DNA of 5,338 nucleotides, taken from positions 11,133 to 16,470 of the forward strand of contig DMYK01000325.1 in NCBI GenBank assembly GCA_003483675.1, written 5' to 3'. This stretch comes from Microcoleaceae cyanobacterium UBA11344 (lineage in GTDB: Bacteria > Cyanobacteriota > Cyanobacteriia > Cyanobacteriales > Microcoleaceae). The position numbers and the translations under genes were made by a program. Numbering within the stretch: the first letter of the stretch is position 1; every line of letters begins with the position of its first letter. This document shows, piece after piece, positions 1-4,106 of this stretch. The notes under the pieces are model-generated. The model was not told where the DNA came from. It saw only the letters and a list, made by a program, of their open reading frames with translations, and ran no database searches.

Positions 1-44
1 CCCCCCTTAGTAAGGGGGGGAGAAGATGGTGAGCCCAGAGGGCT
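1..44. repeat. Dispersed palindromic repeat lying in frame inside prmC
   Basis: Two perfect stem-loops sit side by side. The first has arms CCCCCCTTA (1-9) and TAAGGGGGG (11-19) around one base. The second has arms AGCCC (32-36) and GGGCT (40-44) around AGA. C6TTA/TAAG6 palindromes are a common small dispersed repeat in filamentous cyanobacteria (recalled, not searched). The repeat contains no stop in the prmC frame and is read as PPLVRGGEDGEPRGLRGG, just ahead of SAM motif I. It may extend left beyond the window. Confidence 0.7.
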
Positions 45-582
45 TCGGGGGGGAGAATTTTCCAAATCGAATTGGGTGGATTTGGGAACGGGCAGCGGGG
101 CGATCGCGATCGGACTAGCTTCAGCGTTGACAAATGCGACGATTCATGCTGTAGATTGCAGTTCGGAAGCTTTGGCAGTTGCTCAACAGAATGCTGACAA
201 TTTGGGTTTTGCCAAGAGAGTTAATTTTTATCAAGGTTCGTGGTGGGAACCGCTAGCATTTCTGAAAGGTCGCGTTAGCGGTATGGTCTCTAACCCGCCT
301 TACATTCCCAGCAGCACGGTGCTGACTCTGCAACCGGAAGTTTTGAAGCACGAACCTCATCTAGCCTTAGACGGCGGTTTAGATGGCTTAGATTGCATCC
401 GGCATTTGGCAGAAACGGCTCCCGATTATTTAGAATCGGGGGGAGTTTGGTTAGTTGAAATGATGGCGGGACAGGCTGAGGCTGTGGCTGAGATACTAGA
501 AAATCAGGGGAGTTATTGTCAAGTTCAGATATTTGCTGATTTAGCAGGAGTCGATCGGTTTGCTTTAGCCTATCGACGTTAG
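1..582 (+). CDS. prmC: PrmC/HemK release factor glutamine methyltransferase, 5'-truncated by window edge
   Basis: PrmC uses S-adenosylmethionine to methylate the glutamine of the GGQ motif in peptide-chain release factors RF1 and RF2, which makes termination efficient. The reading frame is open from base 1 to the TAG at 580-582, so the gene starts upstream. The 193 visible residues are the C-terminal catalytic domain of a family usually about 280-300 aa long. SAM motif I (DLGTGSGAIAIGLA) is at visible residues 27-40, followed by an acidic post-I strand (HAVDCSSEAL). The diagnostic NPPY that holds the substrate glutamine is at residues 98-101 (292-303), followed by IPSS. The GTG at 76 is not the start, because it lies inside motif I and the frame is open before it. 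The first 23 visible residues are Gly/Arg/Pro-rich and come from a palindromic repeat read in frame, not from normal PrmC sequence. The catalytic core looks intact. Identification is confident from motif order and spacing. Confidence 0.93.
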   Translation, partial: PPLVRGGEDGEPRGLRGGEFSKSNWVDLGTGSGAIAIGLASALTNATIHAVDCSSEALAVAQQNADNLGFAKRVNFYQGSWWEPLAFLKGRVSGMVSNPPYIPSSTVLTLQPEVLKHEPHLALDGGLDGLDCIRHLAETAPDYLESGGVWLVEMMAGQAEAVAEILENQGSYCQVQIFADLAGVDRFALAYRR

Positions 583-658
583 GGATCAAGGCAAACACAG
601 AGAGAATTTATCGAATGGGAAGAGTTGCTGGATTTTGAGAGATAGAGTTAGGAAAGAA

Positions 659-693
659 GTGCGATGGCTGCGCCCCGGCTTACGCCTACGCAC
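659..693. repeat. Hairpin-forming dispersed repeat (GTGCG...CGCAC)
   Basis: The outer arms GTGCG (659-663) and CGCAC (689-693) pair. After a two-base mismatch the inner arms GGC (666-668) and GCC (684-686) also pair. The GC-rich loop (TGCGCCCCGG...) resembles the 'GCGATGGCTGCGCCC' type of dispersed repeat that I associate with cyanobacterial intergenic regions. That assignment is from memory. No T-tract follows, so it is not an obvious terminator. Confidence 0.5.
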
Positions 694-702
694 TCAGCAC
701 CC

Positions 703-708
703 AAGAGG
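703..708 (+). promoter_or_regulatory. Shine-Dalgarno AAGAGG for the GTG at 716
   Basis: AAGAGG lies 7 nt before the GTG at 716-718, an ideal spacing. It is the best ribosome-binding site on the + strand of this window and decides the start of the 31-codon remnant. The intact YcxB-like gene at 801 has no such site. Confidence 0.55.
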
Positions 709-715
709 TATCACC

Positions 716-811
716 GTGAAGTTGGAATACCAGTTTACTTTCAAAGAATATTTAGAAGCTAGTAGAATTTCCACGAAATTCGCAGGTTTAACTAAAAATA
801 ATGAATTTTGA
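716..811 (+). pseudogene. N-terminal remnant of a second YcxB-like gene (31 codons)
   Basis: A GTG start with a good Shine-Dalgarno site opens a 31-codon frame ending at TGA 809-811. Its first residues (MKLEYQFTFKEYLEAS) align without gaps to the start of the next gene product (MNFEFQLNSNDYEEAS). Aromatic/charged positions match and the final EAS is identical. After about 24 residues the similarity stops, and there are no membrane segments and no C-terminal domain. I read it as the truncated first member of a tandem pair, with the rest deleted. The frame overlaps the ATG at 801 by 11 bases. Ribosomes ending here could therefore restart on the intact gene, which lacks a clear Shine-Dalgarno of its own. 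It could instead be a functional leader peptide. The sequence shows the resemblance; decay is inferred. Confidence 0.6.
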
Positions 812-1355
812 GTTTCAACTAAATTCTAATGATTACGAAGAAGCTAGTCTGGCGGAGCTAGAAAGAGCCTCACAAGCGGAAAGGCGAACCATTCATAACT
901 TGGCATTGCTAATAGGACTCTTCTTTCTTTTGATGGGAATAATCTCGAAAGAGAACGGCTTCTTAGTGGTGGGCGTTTTTTTGGTAGCCATGCCTGTTTT
1001 ATGTAAAATTTTTGTGAAAACAGGCGTAGAGATAGAGATGCCGATCGCCAATTCGACGAACTGCGGGGAACCTATGACTGTGGAAGTGATAGGAGAAGGG
1101 CTGGCACTTAATACTCCTAGTTGGCAAGGGACTTTTAAATGGGAAGCTTTTAAAATTTTTATTGAAACCAGAAATTTATTAGTAATTTATCCGGTGTCGT
1201 CCGTCTATCCTGTGTCAAGCTCGAAGTTTATTATAGTTCCCAAGCGTGCATTCAGCGCTGAAGATAAATTGTGGAATTTCCGAGAATTGCTGCACAAGAA
1301 TATCAGGAAAAGCCGCTACAATTATTCAAATAAAATGCAGAATTCGCGGGATTAA
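801..1355 (+). CDS. YcxB-like membrane protein (PF14317-type), function unknown
   Basis: A 184-aa protein with the YcxB-like layout. A short N-terminal amphipathic stretch (FEFQLNSNDYEEAS, residues 3-16) is followed by two membrane segments (about 33-48 and 53-71) joined by a short charged turn. A soluble C-terminal domain then has a conserved-looking tryptophan (KWEAFKIFIETRN, 113-125) and a strand FIIVPKRAF (143-151) ahead of a helix resembling NFRELL (159-164). The biochemical role of the family is unknown; I assign membership from residue pattern, not a search. An in-frame stop at 789-791 makes the ATG at 801 the first possible start. Its only AGG (784-786) is too far away to be a good ribosome-binding site, so coupling to the overlapping 31-codon frame is plausible. 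Residues 130-140 contain a short duplication (YPVSSV/YPVSSS). The TAA stop is also the first three bases of a heptamer repeat. Confidence 0.7.
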   Translation: MNFEFQLNSNDYEEASLAELERASQAERRTIHNLALLIGLFFLLMGIISKENGFLVVGVFLVAMPVLCKIFVKTGVEIEMPIANSTNCGEPMTVEVIGEGLALNTPSWQGTFKWEAFKIFIETRNLLVIYPVSSVYPVSSSKFIIVPKRAFSAEDKLWNFRELLHKNIRKSRYNYSNKMQNSRD

Positions 1356-1371
1356 TCTAAAATCTAAAATC
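1353..1371. repeat. STRR-type heptamer repeat (TCTAAAA), left copy
   Basis: A 19-base sequence built on TCTAAAA units is repeated exactly at 1502-1520. It contains the stop codon of the YcxB-like gene (1353-1355). Heptamer arrays of this kind are known in cyanobacteria as short tandemly repeated repetitive (STRR) sequences. Confidence 0.75.
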
Positions 1372-1375
1372 TACG

Positions 1376-1501
1376 GGACTTACGCACTCCGACAAAAGCA
1401 CGCTCAGCTTCGCCGAAGTGTCGAACGTGTTTACCGAATCTTTGGACTGCAACAAGTATTCTCGCAAAAAACCCGGTTTCTGACCACCTTCGCGCAAGTC
1501 C
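1376..1501. mobile_element. MITE-like non-coding element between two STRR copies
   Basis: About 126 bases have near-perfect terminal inverted repeats: GGACTTACGC (1376-1385) and GCGCAAGTCC (1492-1501), 9 of 10 positions matching. The element contains a small CTTCG/CGAAG hairpin (about 1409-1419) and an AAACCCGGTTTCT segment. Both 'GGGACTTACGC' and 'AAACCCGGTTTCT' are words I recall from dispersed non-autonomous cyanobacterial repeats. There is no open frame that looks like a transposase. It is bounded by identical 19-base STRR copies, which could be hosting repeats or a duplicated target. Confidence 0.55.
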
Positions 1502-1520
1502 TAATCTAAAATCTAAAATC
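1502..1520. repeat. STRR-type heptamer repeat (TCTAAAA), right copy
   Basis: This is an exact copy of 1353-1371. It ends 2 nt before the tsaC start codon and occupies the place where a ribosome-binding site would be. It also supplies the in-frame stop (1514-1516) that limits tsaC at its 5' end. Confidence 0.75.
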
Positions 1521-1522
1521 GG

Positions 1523-2116
1523 ATGACCCAAGTTTCGATCGACTCCTTGATTCAAGGGGCAATTTCAGGAGATTATATTGTCAGTTTTCCTACAGATACC
1601 GTACCCGCTTTGGCTGCCAAGCCCGATCGCTCCGAGTTGATTTTTGTAGCTAAACGGCGCAGTCAAGACAAACCGCTAATTTTGATGGCAGCATCAGCAG
1701 AGGCTTTGTGGGCCTACGTGCAGGGGAGTCCAGTAGAGTTAAAAGTGTGGGAGCAGGTAGCAGCATCTTTTTGGCCGGGGGCGTTAACTTTGGTGCTCCC
1801 AGCTTCGGCAAAAGTGCCCGCTGCGATGAATGCGATCGACCCGACTACCATAGGGCTACGAGTGCCTAACTTTCCCCTGGCGCTCAAAATTCTAGAGCAG
1901 ACAGGGCCTTTGGCTACCACCAGCGCCAATTTATCGGGCCAGCCGCCTCTGGAGTCGATCGCCCAAATTGAAGCTCAGTTTCCCGAAGCCTTAACCTTAG
2001 CGCCTTCGGAATCATCAACAGCAGCAACAGCTTCGAGTTTACCTTCCACCGTGGCCAAATGGACTGGCAGCGAGTGGGAAATCTTGCGACAAGGCGCGGT
2101 ACAGTTAGAATGCTAA
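1523..2116 (+). CDS. tsaC: L-threonylcarbamoyladenylate synthase (TsaC/Sua5/YrdC family)
   Basis: TsaC makes threonylcarbamoyl-AMP from threonine, bicarbonate and ATP. The TsaD complex then transfers the threonylcarbamoyl group to A37 of ANN-decoding tRNAs (t6A). The 197-aa protein is a single YrdC domain of the short TsaC type, without the Sua5 C-terminal extension. Visible motifs in order are PTDTVPAL (23-30), the basic KRRSQDKPL (44-52), FWPGALTLVL (83-92), GLRVPNFP (111-118), TSANLSG (133-139) and PSTVAKW (174-180). The first differs from the usual PTDTVYGL. Residues 160-173 are Ser/Ala/Thr-rich and look like a loose loop. An in-frame stop at 1514-1516 leaves the ATG at 1523 as the first start. 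There is no Shine-Dalgarno site because a heptamer repeat fills the leader. prmC lies upstream, matching the common bacterial prmC-tsaC neighbourhood, and a kinase-like gene follows after 25 nt. Confidence 0.9.
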   Translation: MTQVSIDSLIQGAISGDYIVSFPTDTVPALAAKPDRSELIFVAKRRSQDKPLILMAASAEALWAYVQGSPVELKVWEQVAASFWPGALTLVLPASAKVPAAMNAIDPTTIGLRVPNFPLALKILEQTGPLATTSANLSGQPPLESIAQIEAQFPEALTLAPSESSTAATASSLPSTVAKWTGSEWEILRQGAVQLEC

Positions 2117-2141
2117 AAGCTAAACTCCAAGGCAAAGCAAT

Positions 2142-3089
2142 ATGGCGCTGATGGGCTGGAGCGACTTGATATATGTAGGTATGGGGCTCTTATTGGGTTT
2201 GGGAAGCAATTTGATCTGGCGTCGGCGGCAAAAGAACCCGCAACAGCCAGAACCTGAACCGCACCACCCGACAACTCCTCAAGAAATTTCTTTAGAGGAG
2301 TTTGATGCCATTTCCGAACAACTGAAGCAAACTCAATTGGCTTATCAGATGGCATCGGAGATGAGTCAATTTAAGGCGGGTTTTTTGGCTCGGACTTCTC
2401 ACGAATTGCGATCGCCCCTCAGCACCATGATTGGTACGCTGCAATTAATTCTGTCTGATTTGTGCGACGATCCTGCTGAGGAACGGGAGTTTGTCGAGCA
2501 AGCTCACATCGCCGCACTCAAGCTGGTTAAATTGATAGATGAAATTATCTCTGTTGCCAAAACTGAACACGGCACTGAGACGATGGATATTGAACCGATT
2601 CAGTTAGCTAAAGTTTTTGATGAAGTTGACGATTTAACTTACTTGCAAGCAGCTAATCGCAGCATTCGTCTAGAAATATCCCCGCCCGATCCGGAAATTT
2701 ATGTATTGGCAGATCTCCCTAGATTTAGGCAAGTTTTAGTCAATTTGATAGATACTGCTATTGCTCAAATGGAAGAGGGAAGTATTGGTGTTTCTGTACA
2801 CCCTTCGCCGGAATCTGGATATGTTCATATTTGGATTGACGATCAGCGTTCAGTTAGTGCTTGGAGCGAGTCTTGGGATTTGCTGAAGCACGATTTAGAG
2901 AATGATACTAAGAGTAGCGATAATTCTCAGGTATCTCCTGGTATGAGGTTATTGATGAATCAGACTCTTGTCAGCTTGATGAATGGGCGTTTGGAAGTTC
3001 TCGCAGTACCTTCTGATACTGAAGAGTGTAATTTCACTCGGACTCAGTGTTCTATTCCTTTGGCTCAGCAGTCATTGGTTATTAGTTAG
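2142..3089 (+). CDS. Membrane-anchored histidine-kinase-like protein with degenerate ATP-binding domain
   Basis: A 315-aa protein. One N-terminal membrane segment (about 8-25) is followed by RRR, so the rest is probably cytoplasmic. A Pro/His-rich linker (32-47) and a helical stretch (50-78) precede a HisKA dimerisation domain. Its H-box is SHELRSPLS (86-94), with the phosphoacceptor His87. The C-terminal half resembles HATPase_c, but its boxes are eroded. At the N-box, RQVLVNLIDTAI (196-207) puts Thr205 where the Mg-binding Asn is expected. At the G1 box, WIDDQRSV (231-238) replaces DxGxG. At the G2 region, SPGMRLLM (265-272) replaces GxGLGLA. ATP use is therefore doubtful; it may act as a phosphatase, a phosphotransfer scaffold or a partner of another kinase. 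There is no sensor or receiver domain. A moderate Shine-Dalgarno (AAGG, 2129-2132) precedes the ATG by 9 nt. It is likely co-transcribed with tsaC. Its last residues (LVIS) are encoded by heptamer repeat sequence. Confidence 0.82.
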   Translation: MALMGWSDLIYVGMGLLLGLGSNLIWRRRQKNPQQPEPEPHHPTTPQEISLEEFDAISEQLKQTQLAYQMASEMSQFKAGFLARTSHELRSPLSTMIGTLQLILSDLCDDPAEEREFVEQAHIAALKLVKLIDEIISVAKTEHGTETMDIEPIQLAKVFDEVDDLTYLQAANRSIRLEISPPDPEIYVLADLPRFRQVLVNLIDTAIAQMEEGSIGVSVHPSPESGYVHIWIDDQRSVSAWSESWDLLKHDLENDTKSSDNSQVSPGMRLLMNQTLVSLMNGRLEVLAVPSDTEECNFTRTQCSIPLAQQSLVIS

Positions 3090-3119
3090 TTGTTATTTGT
3101 TATTAGTTAGTTGTTATTT
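3078..3119. repeat. Two perfect 21-base tandem repeats at the 3' end of the kinase-like gene
   Basis: A 21-base unit (three heptamers, starting GTTATTAGTTAGTTG) occurs at 3078-3098 and identically at 3099-3119. The TAG stop (3087-3089) lies inside the first copy. The units run in the opposite sense to the AACCAAT array that follows. For example, ATTGGTTATT (3074-3083) is the exact reverse complement of AATAACCAAT (3129-3138), so the two blocks could pair as a long A/T-rich hairpin between the convergent genes. Confidence 0.85.
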
Positions 3120-3131
3120 TTGGGCGATAAT

Positions 3132-3187
3132 AACCAATAACCAATAACCAATAACCAATAACCAATAACCAACAACCAATAACCAAC
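3132..3187. repeat. STRR heptamer array, eight AACCAAT/AACCAAC units
   Basis: There are eight uninterrupted 7-base units starting at 3132, 3139, 3146, 3153, 3160, 3167, 3174 and 3181. Units 1-5 and 7 are AACCAAT; units 6 and 8 are AACCAAC. This is a typical cyanobacterial STRR, in the gap between two convergent genes. Confidence 0.95.
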
Positions 3188-3203
3188 AAGAAATGCCCCA
3201 TTC

Positions 3204-3237
3204 CCAATTAGCAATTACCAATTAGCAATTACCAATT
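3204..3237. repeat. Heptamer-derived 14-base tandem repeat overlapping the GNAT gene 3' end
   Basis: The unit CCAATTAGCAATTA occurs at 3204-3217 and 3218-3231, followed by a partial CCAATT (3232-3237), about 2.4 copies. The 14-mer is two related heptamers (CCAATTA, GCAATTA). On the - strand it encodes the last residues (LVIANW) and the stop codon (3215-3217) of the acetyltransferase. Confidence 0.85.
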
Positions 3238-3703
3238 CGCCCTGGATAATTTCTAATTCGACATTCTCTTCTAGGGGCTGATTTTCGAGTATCATTGTCT
3301 GGCTGGCGTTAGGCTGAAAACCGATGCGTTCGTAGAAGCTTTGTTTGTAAGTTGTCATCAGGTAAACTCGCTCTACTCGGTTCATTCGAGGGTGACTTAA
3401 AACTGTTTCGACTAATTTGCGTCCGAGTCCTGCACCTTGGTAATCTGGGTGAATGGCGACATCCCAAATGGTGGCTCGATAGATGCCGTCTGAGGTGGCT
3501 CTGGCAAAGCCGATCGCCCTTTCGTCATCCCAAACGGTGACAACTGGTTCGCTGTTGGCGATCGCAATTTTCCAATCTTCTATCTTGCGTTCCCTCGCCC
3601 AAAATGCAGCTACTTTAAATAGATGTTGGAGTTGTTTGAGGTCTACTCGATCGTGACCTATGCAAAACTGAATATGACTGGAATCTCTAGTTGTTGATGT
3701 CAT
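3215..3703 (-). CDS. GNAT family N-acetyltransferase (Ycf52/NSI-like group)
   Basis: Predicted to transfer an acetyl group from acetyl-CoA to an amine; the substrate cannot be read from sequence. The 162-aa form is one GNAT domain. Strand 4 is ATIWDVAIHPDY (77-88), the acetyl-CoA pyrophosphate loop is YQGAGLGRK (88-96, the Q/RxxGxG signature), and a late motif is FYERIGFQPN (123-132). The stretch IGFARATSDG...ATIWDV is characteristic of the cyanobacterial/plastid Ycf52 and plant NSI relatives, as I recall them. The frame extends upstream to an ATG at 3763, but those 20 residues are encoded by a repeat element and do not resemble a GNAT start. I therefore choose the ATG at 3701-3703, with a weak GCAGG about 10 nt upstream. 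The C-terminal LVIANW comes from a tandem repeat. The gene converges with the kinase-like gene. Its promoter may lie at the end of the repeat element upstream. Confidence 0.87.
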   Translation of the reverse strand: MTSTTRDSSHIQFCIGHDRVDLKQLQHLFKVAAFWARERKIEDWKIAIANSEPVVTVWDDERAIGFARATSDGIYRATIWDVAIHPDYQGAGLGRKLVETVLSHPRMNRVERVYLMTTYKQSFYERIGFQPNASQTMILENQPLEENVELEIIQGELVIANW

Positions 3704-3722
3704 GCTTAATATGCCTGCAAAT

Positions 3723-3731
3723 TGTATAGCA
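3723..3731 (-). promoter_or_regulatory. Candidate extended -10 promoter for the GNAT gene at the repeat-element edge
   Basis: On the - strand the sequence reads TGCTATACA, an extended -10 (TGn) with TATACA, about 20 nt upstream of the chosen ATG. No convincing -35 is present 17 nt further up, which is tolerable for an extended -10. Most of the motif belongs to the element's terminal inverted repeat. It is a motif match only. Confidence 0.3.
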
Positions 3732-3842
3732 ACCGCCAAGGTGGTTAAGACATTTCTGGTCACTGAGCGTAGTCGAAGTGTCCTTTTTATAGACTACACT
3801 TCGACTACGATCAGTGACCGTATAGCCTTGGCGACTGCTATA
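3725..3842. mobile_element. MITE-like element with nested inverted repeats, upstream of the GNAT gene
   Basis: The outer 17-base arms at 3725-3741 and 3826-3842 match at 15 of 17 positions (TATAGCA..CGCCAAGG and its complement). The inner 24-base arms at 3758-3781 and 3796-3819 match at 23 of 24, with a 14-base loop (3782-3795). The whole can fold into one long hairpin. No transposase is encoded. The word CACTGAGCGTAGTCGAAGTG is, from memory, a widespread cyanobacterial repeat motif. CGAAGTGTC from the inner arm also occurs in the element at 1376-1501. I see no clear target-site duplication. Confidence 0.7.
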
Positions 3843-3884
3843 TCTAAACAATGGGACTGGTTAAAACCGCGACTACACAAACGA

Positions 3885-3926
3885 AGTCTGCCGGAGTTGA
3901 CCCTCGAACGGAGTGAAGGGCAGACT
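3885..3926. repeat. Stem-loop repeat (AGTCTGCC...GGCAGACT)
   Basis: Perfect 8-base arms at 3885-3892 and 3919-3926 enclose 26 bases. The sequence just before (GCGACTACACAAACGAAGTCTGCC) resembles a frequent cyanobacterial dispersed hairpin in which the loop is normally very short. Here the loop carries another imperfect palindrome (CCCTCGAACGG...GAAGGG), suggesting a repeat nested in a repeat. The family assignment is recalled, not searched. Confidence 0.5.
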
Positions 3927-3967
3927 AAAAGATTACTGATGGCAATTCCCCGCCTACAAAACTAATT

Positions 3968-3992
3968 TTAGTTAGACATATTATCTAACTAA
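3968..3992. repeat. Perfect 9-base inverted repeat, A/T-rich hairpin
   Basis: TTAGTTAGA (3968-3976) pairs perfectly with TCTAACTAA (3984-3992) around a 7-base loop. No T-tract follows directly on either strand. It could be an operator, a weak terminator or a repeat relic. The 264 bases between the MITE-like element and hemB (3843-4106) hold only this and the two neighbouring hairpins, with no gene. Confidence 0.55.
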
Positions 3993-4055
3993 TTTCGGTA
4001 ATTATTAATACTTTTTTGCATCAACTTTGACTTTTGGTGTGACGTAAAAACAGCA

Positions 4056-4078
4056 GTAGGGGAGCAATACCCCCCTAC
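4056..4078 (-). terminator. hemB: Hairpin downstream of hemB, possible terminator
   Basis: GTAGGGG (4056-4062) and CCCCTAC (4072-4078) form a GC-rich 7-base stem with a 9-base loop, 28 bases past the hemB stop. On the - strand the stem is followed by TGCTGTTTTT, a short and slightly delayed T-run, so termination is plausible but not strong. The GTAGGGG...CCCCTAC form is also common as a cyanobacterial dispersed repeat, so it may be both. Confidence 0.4.
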
Positions 4079-4106
4079 AAAAGTCGATCGCAACTCAAAA
4101 ATTGGC

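Larger units (their letters stand above)
583..715 (+). other. Spacer between prmC and the YcxB-like remnant, containing a hairpin repeat
   Basis: I see no gene here. The frame leading into the GTG at 716 is open further upstream, and the GTG at 659 could in principle extend it, but the 5' part is repeat-derived and has no family resemblance. No clear promoter or T-tract terminator is visible after prmC. Confidence 0.5.

Noticed and set aside
76..582. prmC starting at the GTG at 76
   Set aside because: This would begin inside SAM motif I. The frame is open to the window edge and the family has an N-terminal domain, so the gene is simply cut by the window.
290..598. 102-codon frame antisense to prmC
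   Set aside because: It is a shadow of the prmC coding frame, which has unmistakable motifs. No family features or ribosome-binding site are seen.
1376..1501. Small RNA gene between the YcxB-like gene and tsaC
   Set aside because: The inverted ends and repeat-like words are better explained by a dispersed element. No promoter plus terminator pair is visible.
1246..1509. 87-codon + strand frame overlapping the end of the YcxB-like gene and the MITE-like element
   Set aside because: It is an out-of-frame shadow running into repeat sequence, with no recognisable motif.
3132..3187. CRISPR-like array
   Set aside because: The 7-base units are directly contiguous with no spacers, which fits an STRR, not a CRISPR array.
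3704..3763. Upstream extension of the GNAT protein by 20 residues
   Set aside because: The extra residues are encoded largely by the repeat element, and the GNAT-like sequence begins after the ATG at 3703.
3702..3965. 87-codon open frame on the + strand across the MITE-like element
   Set aside because: It is made of translated inverted-repeat sequence (TERSRS...TSTTISDR), starts on the antisense of the GNAT start, has no ribosome-binding site and matches no family.
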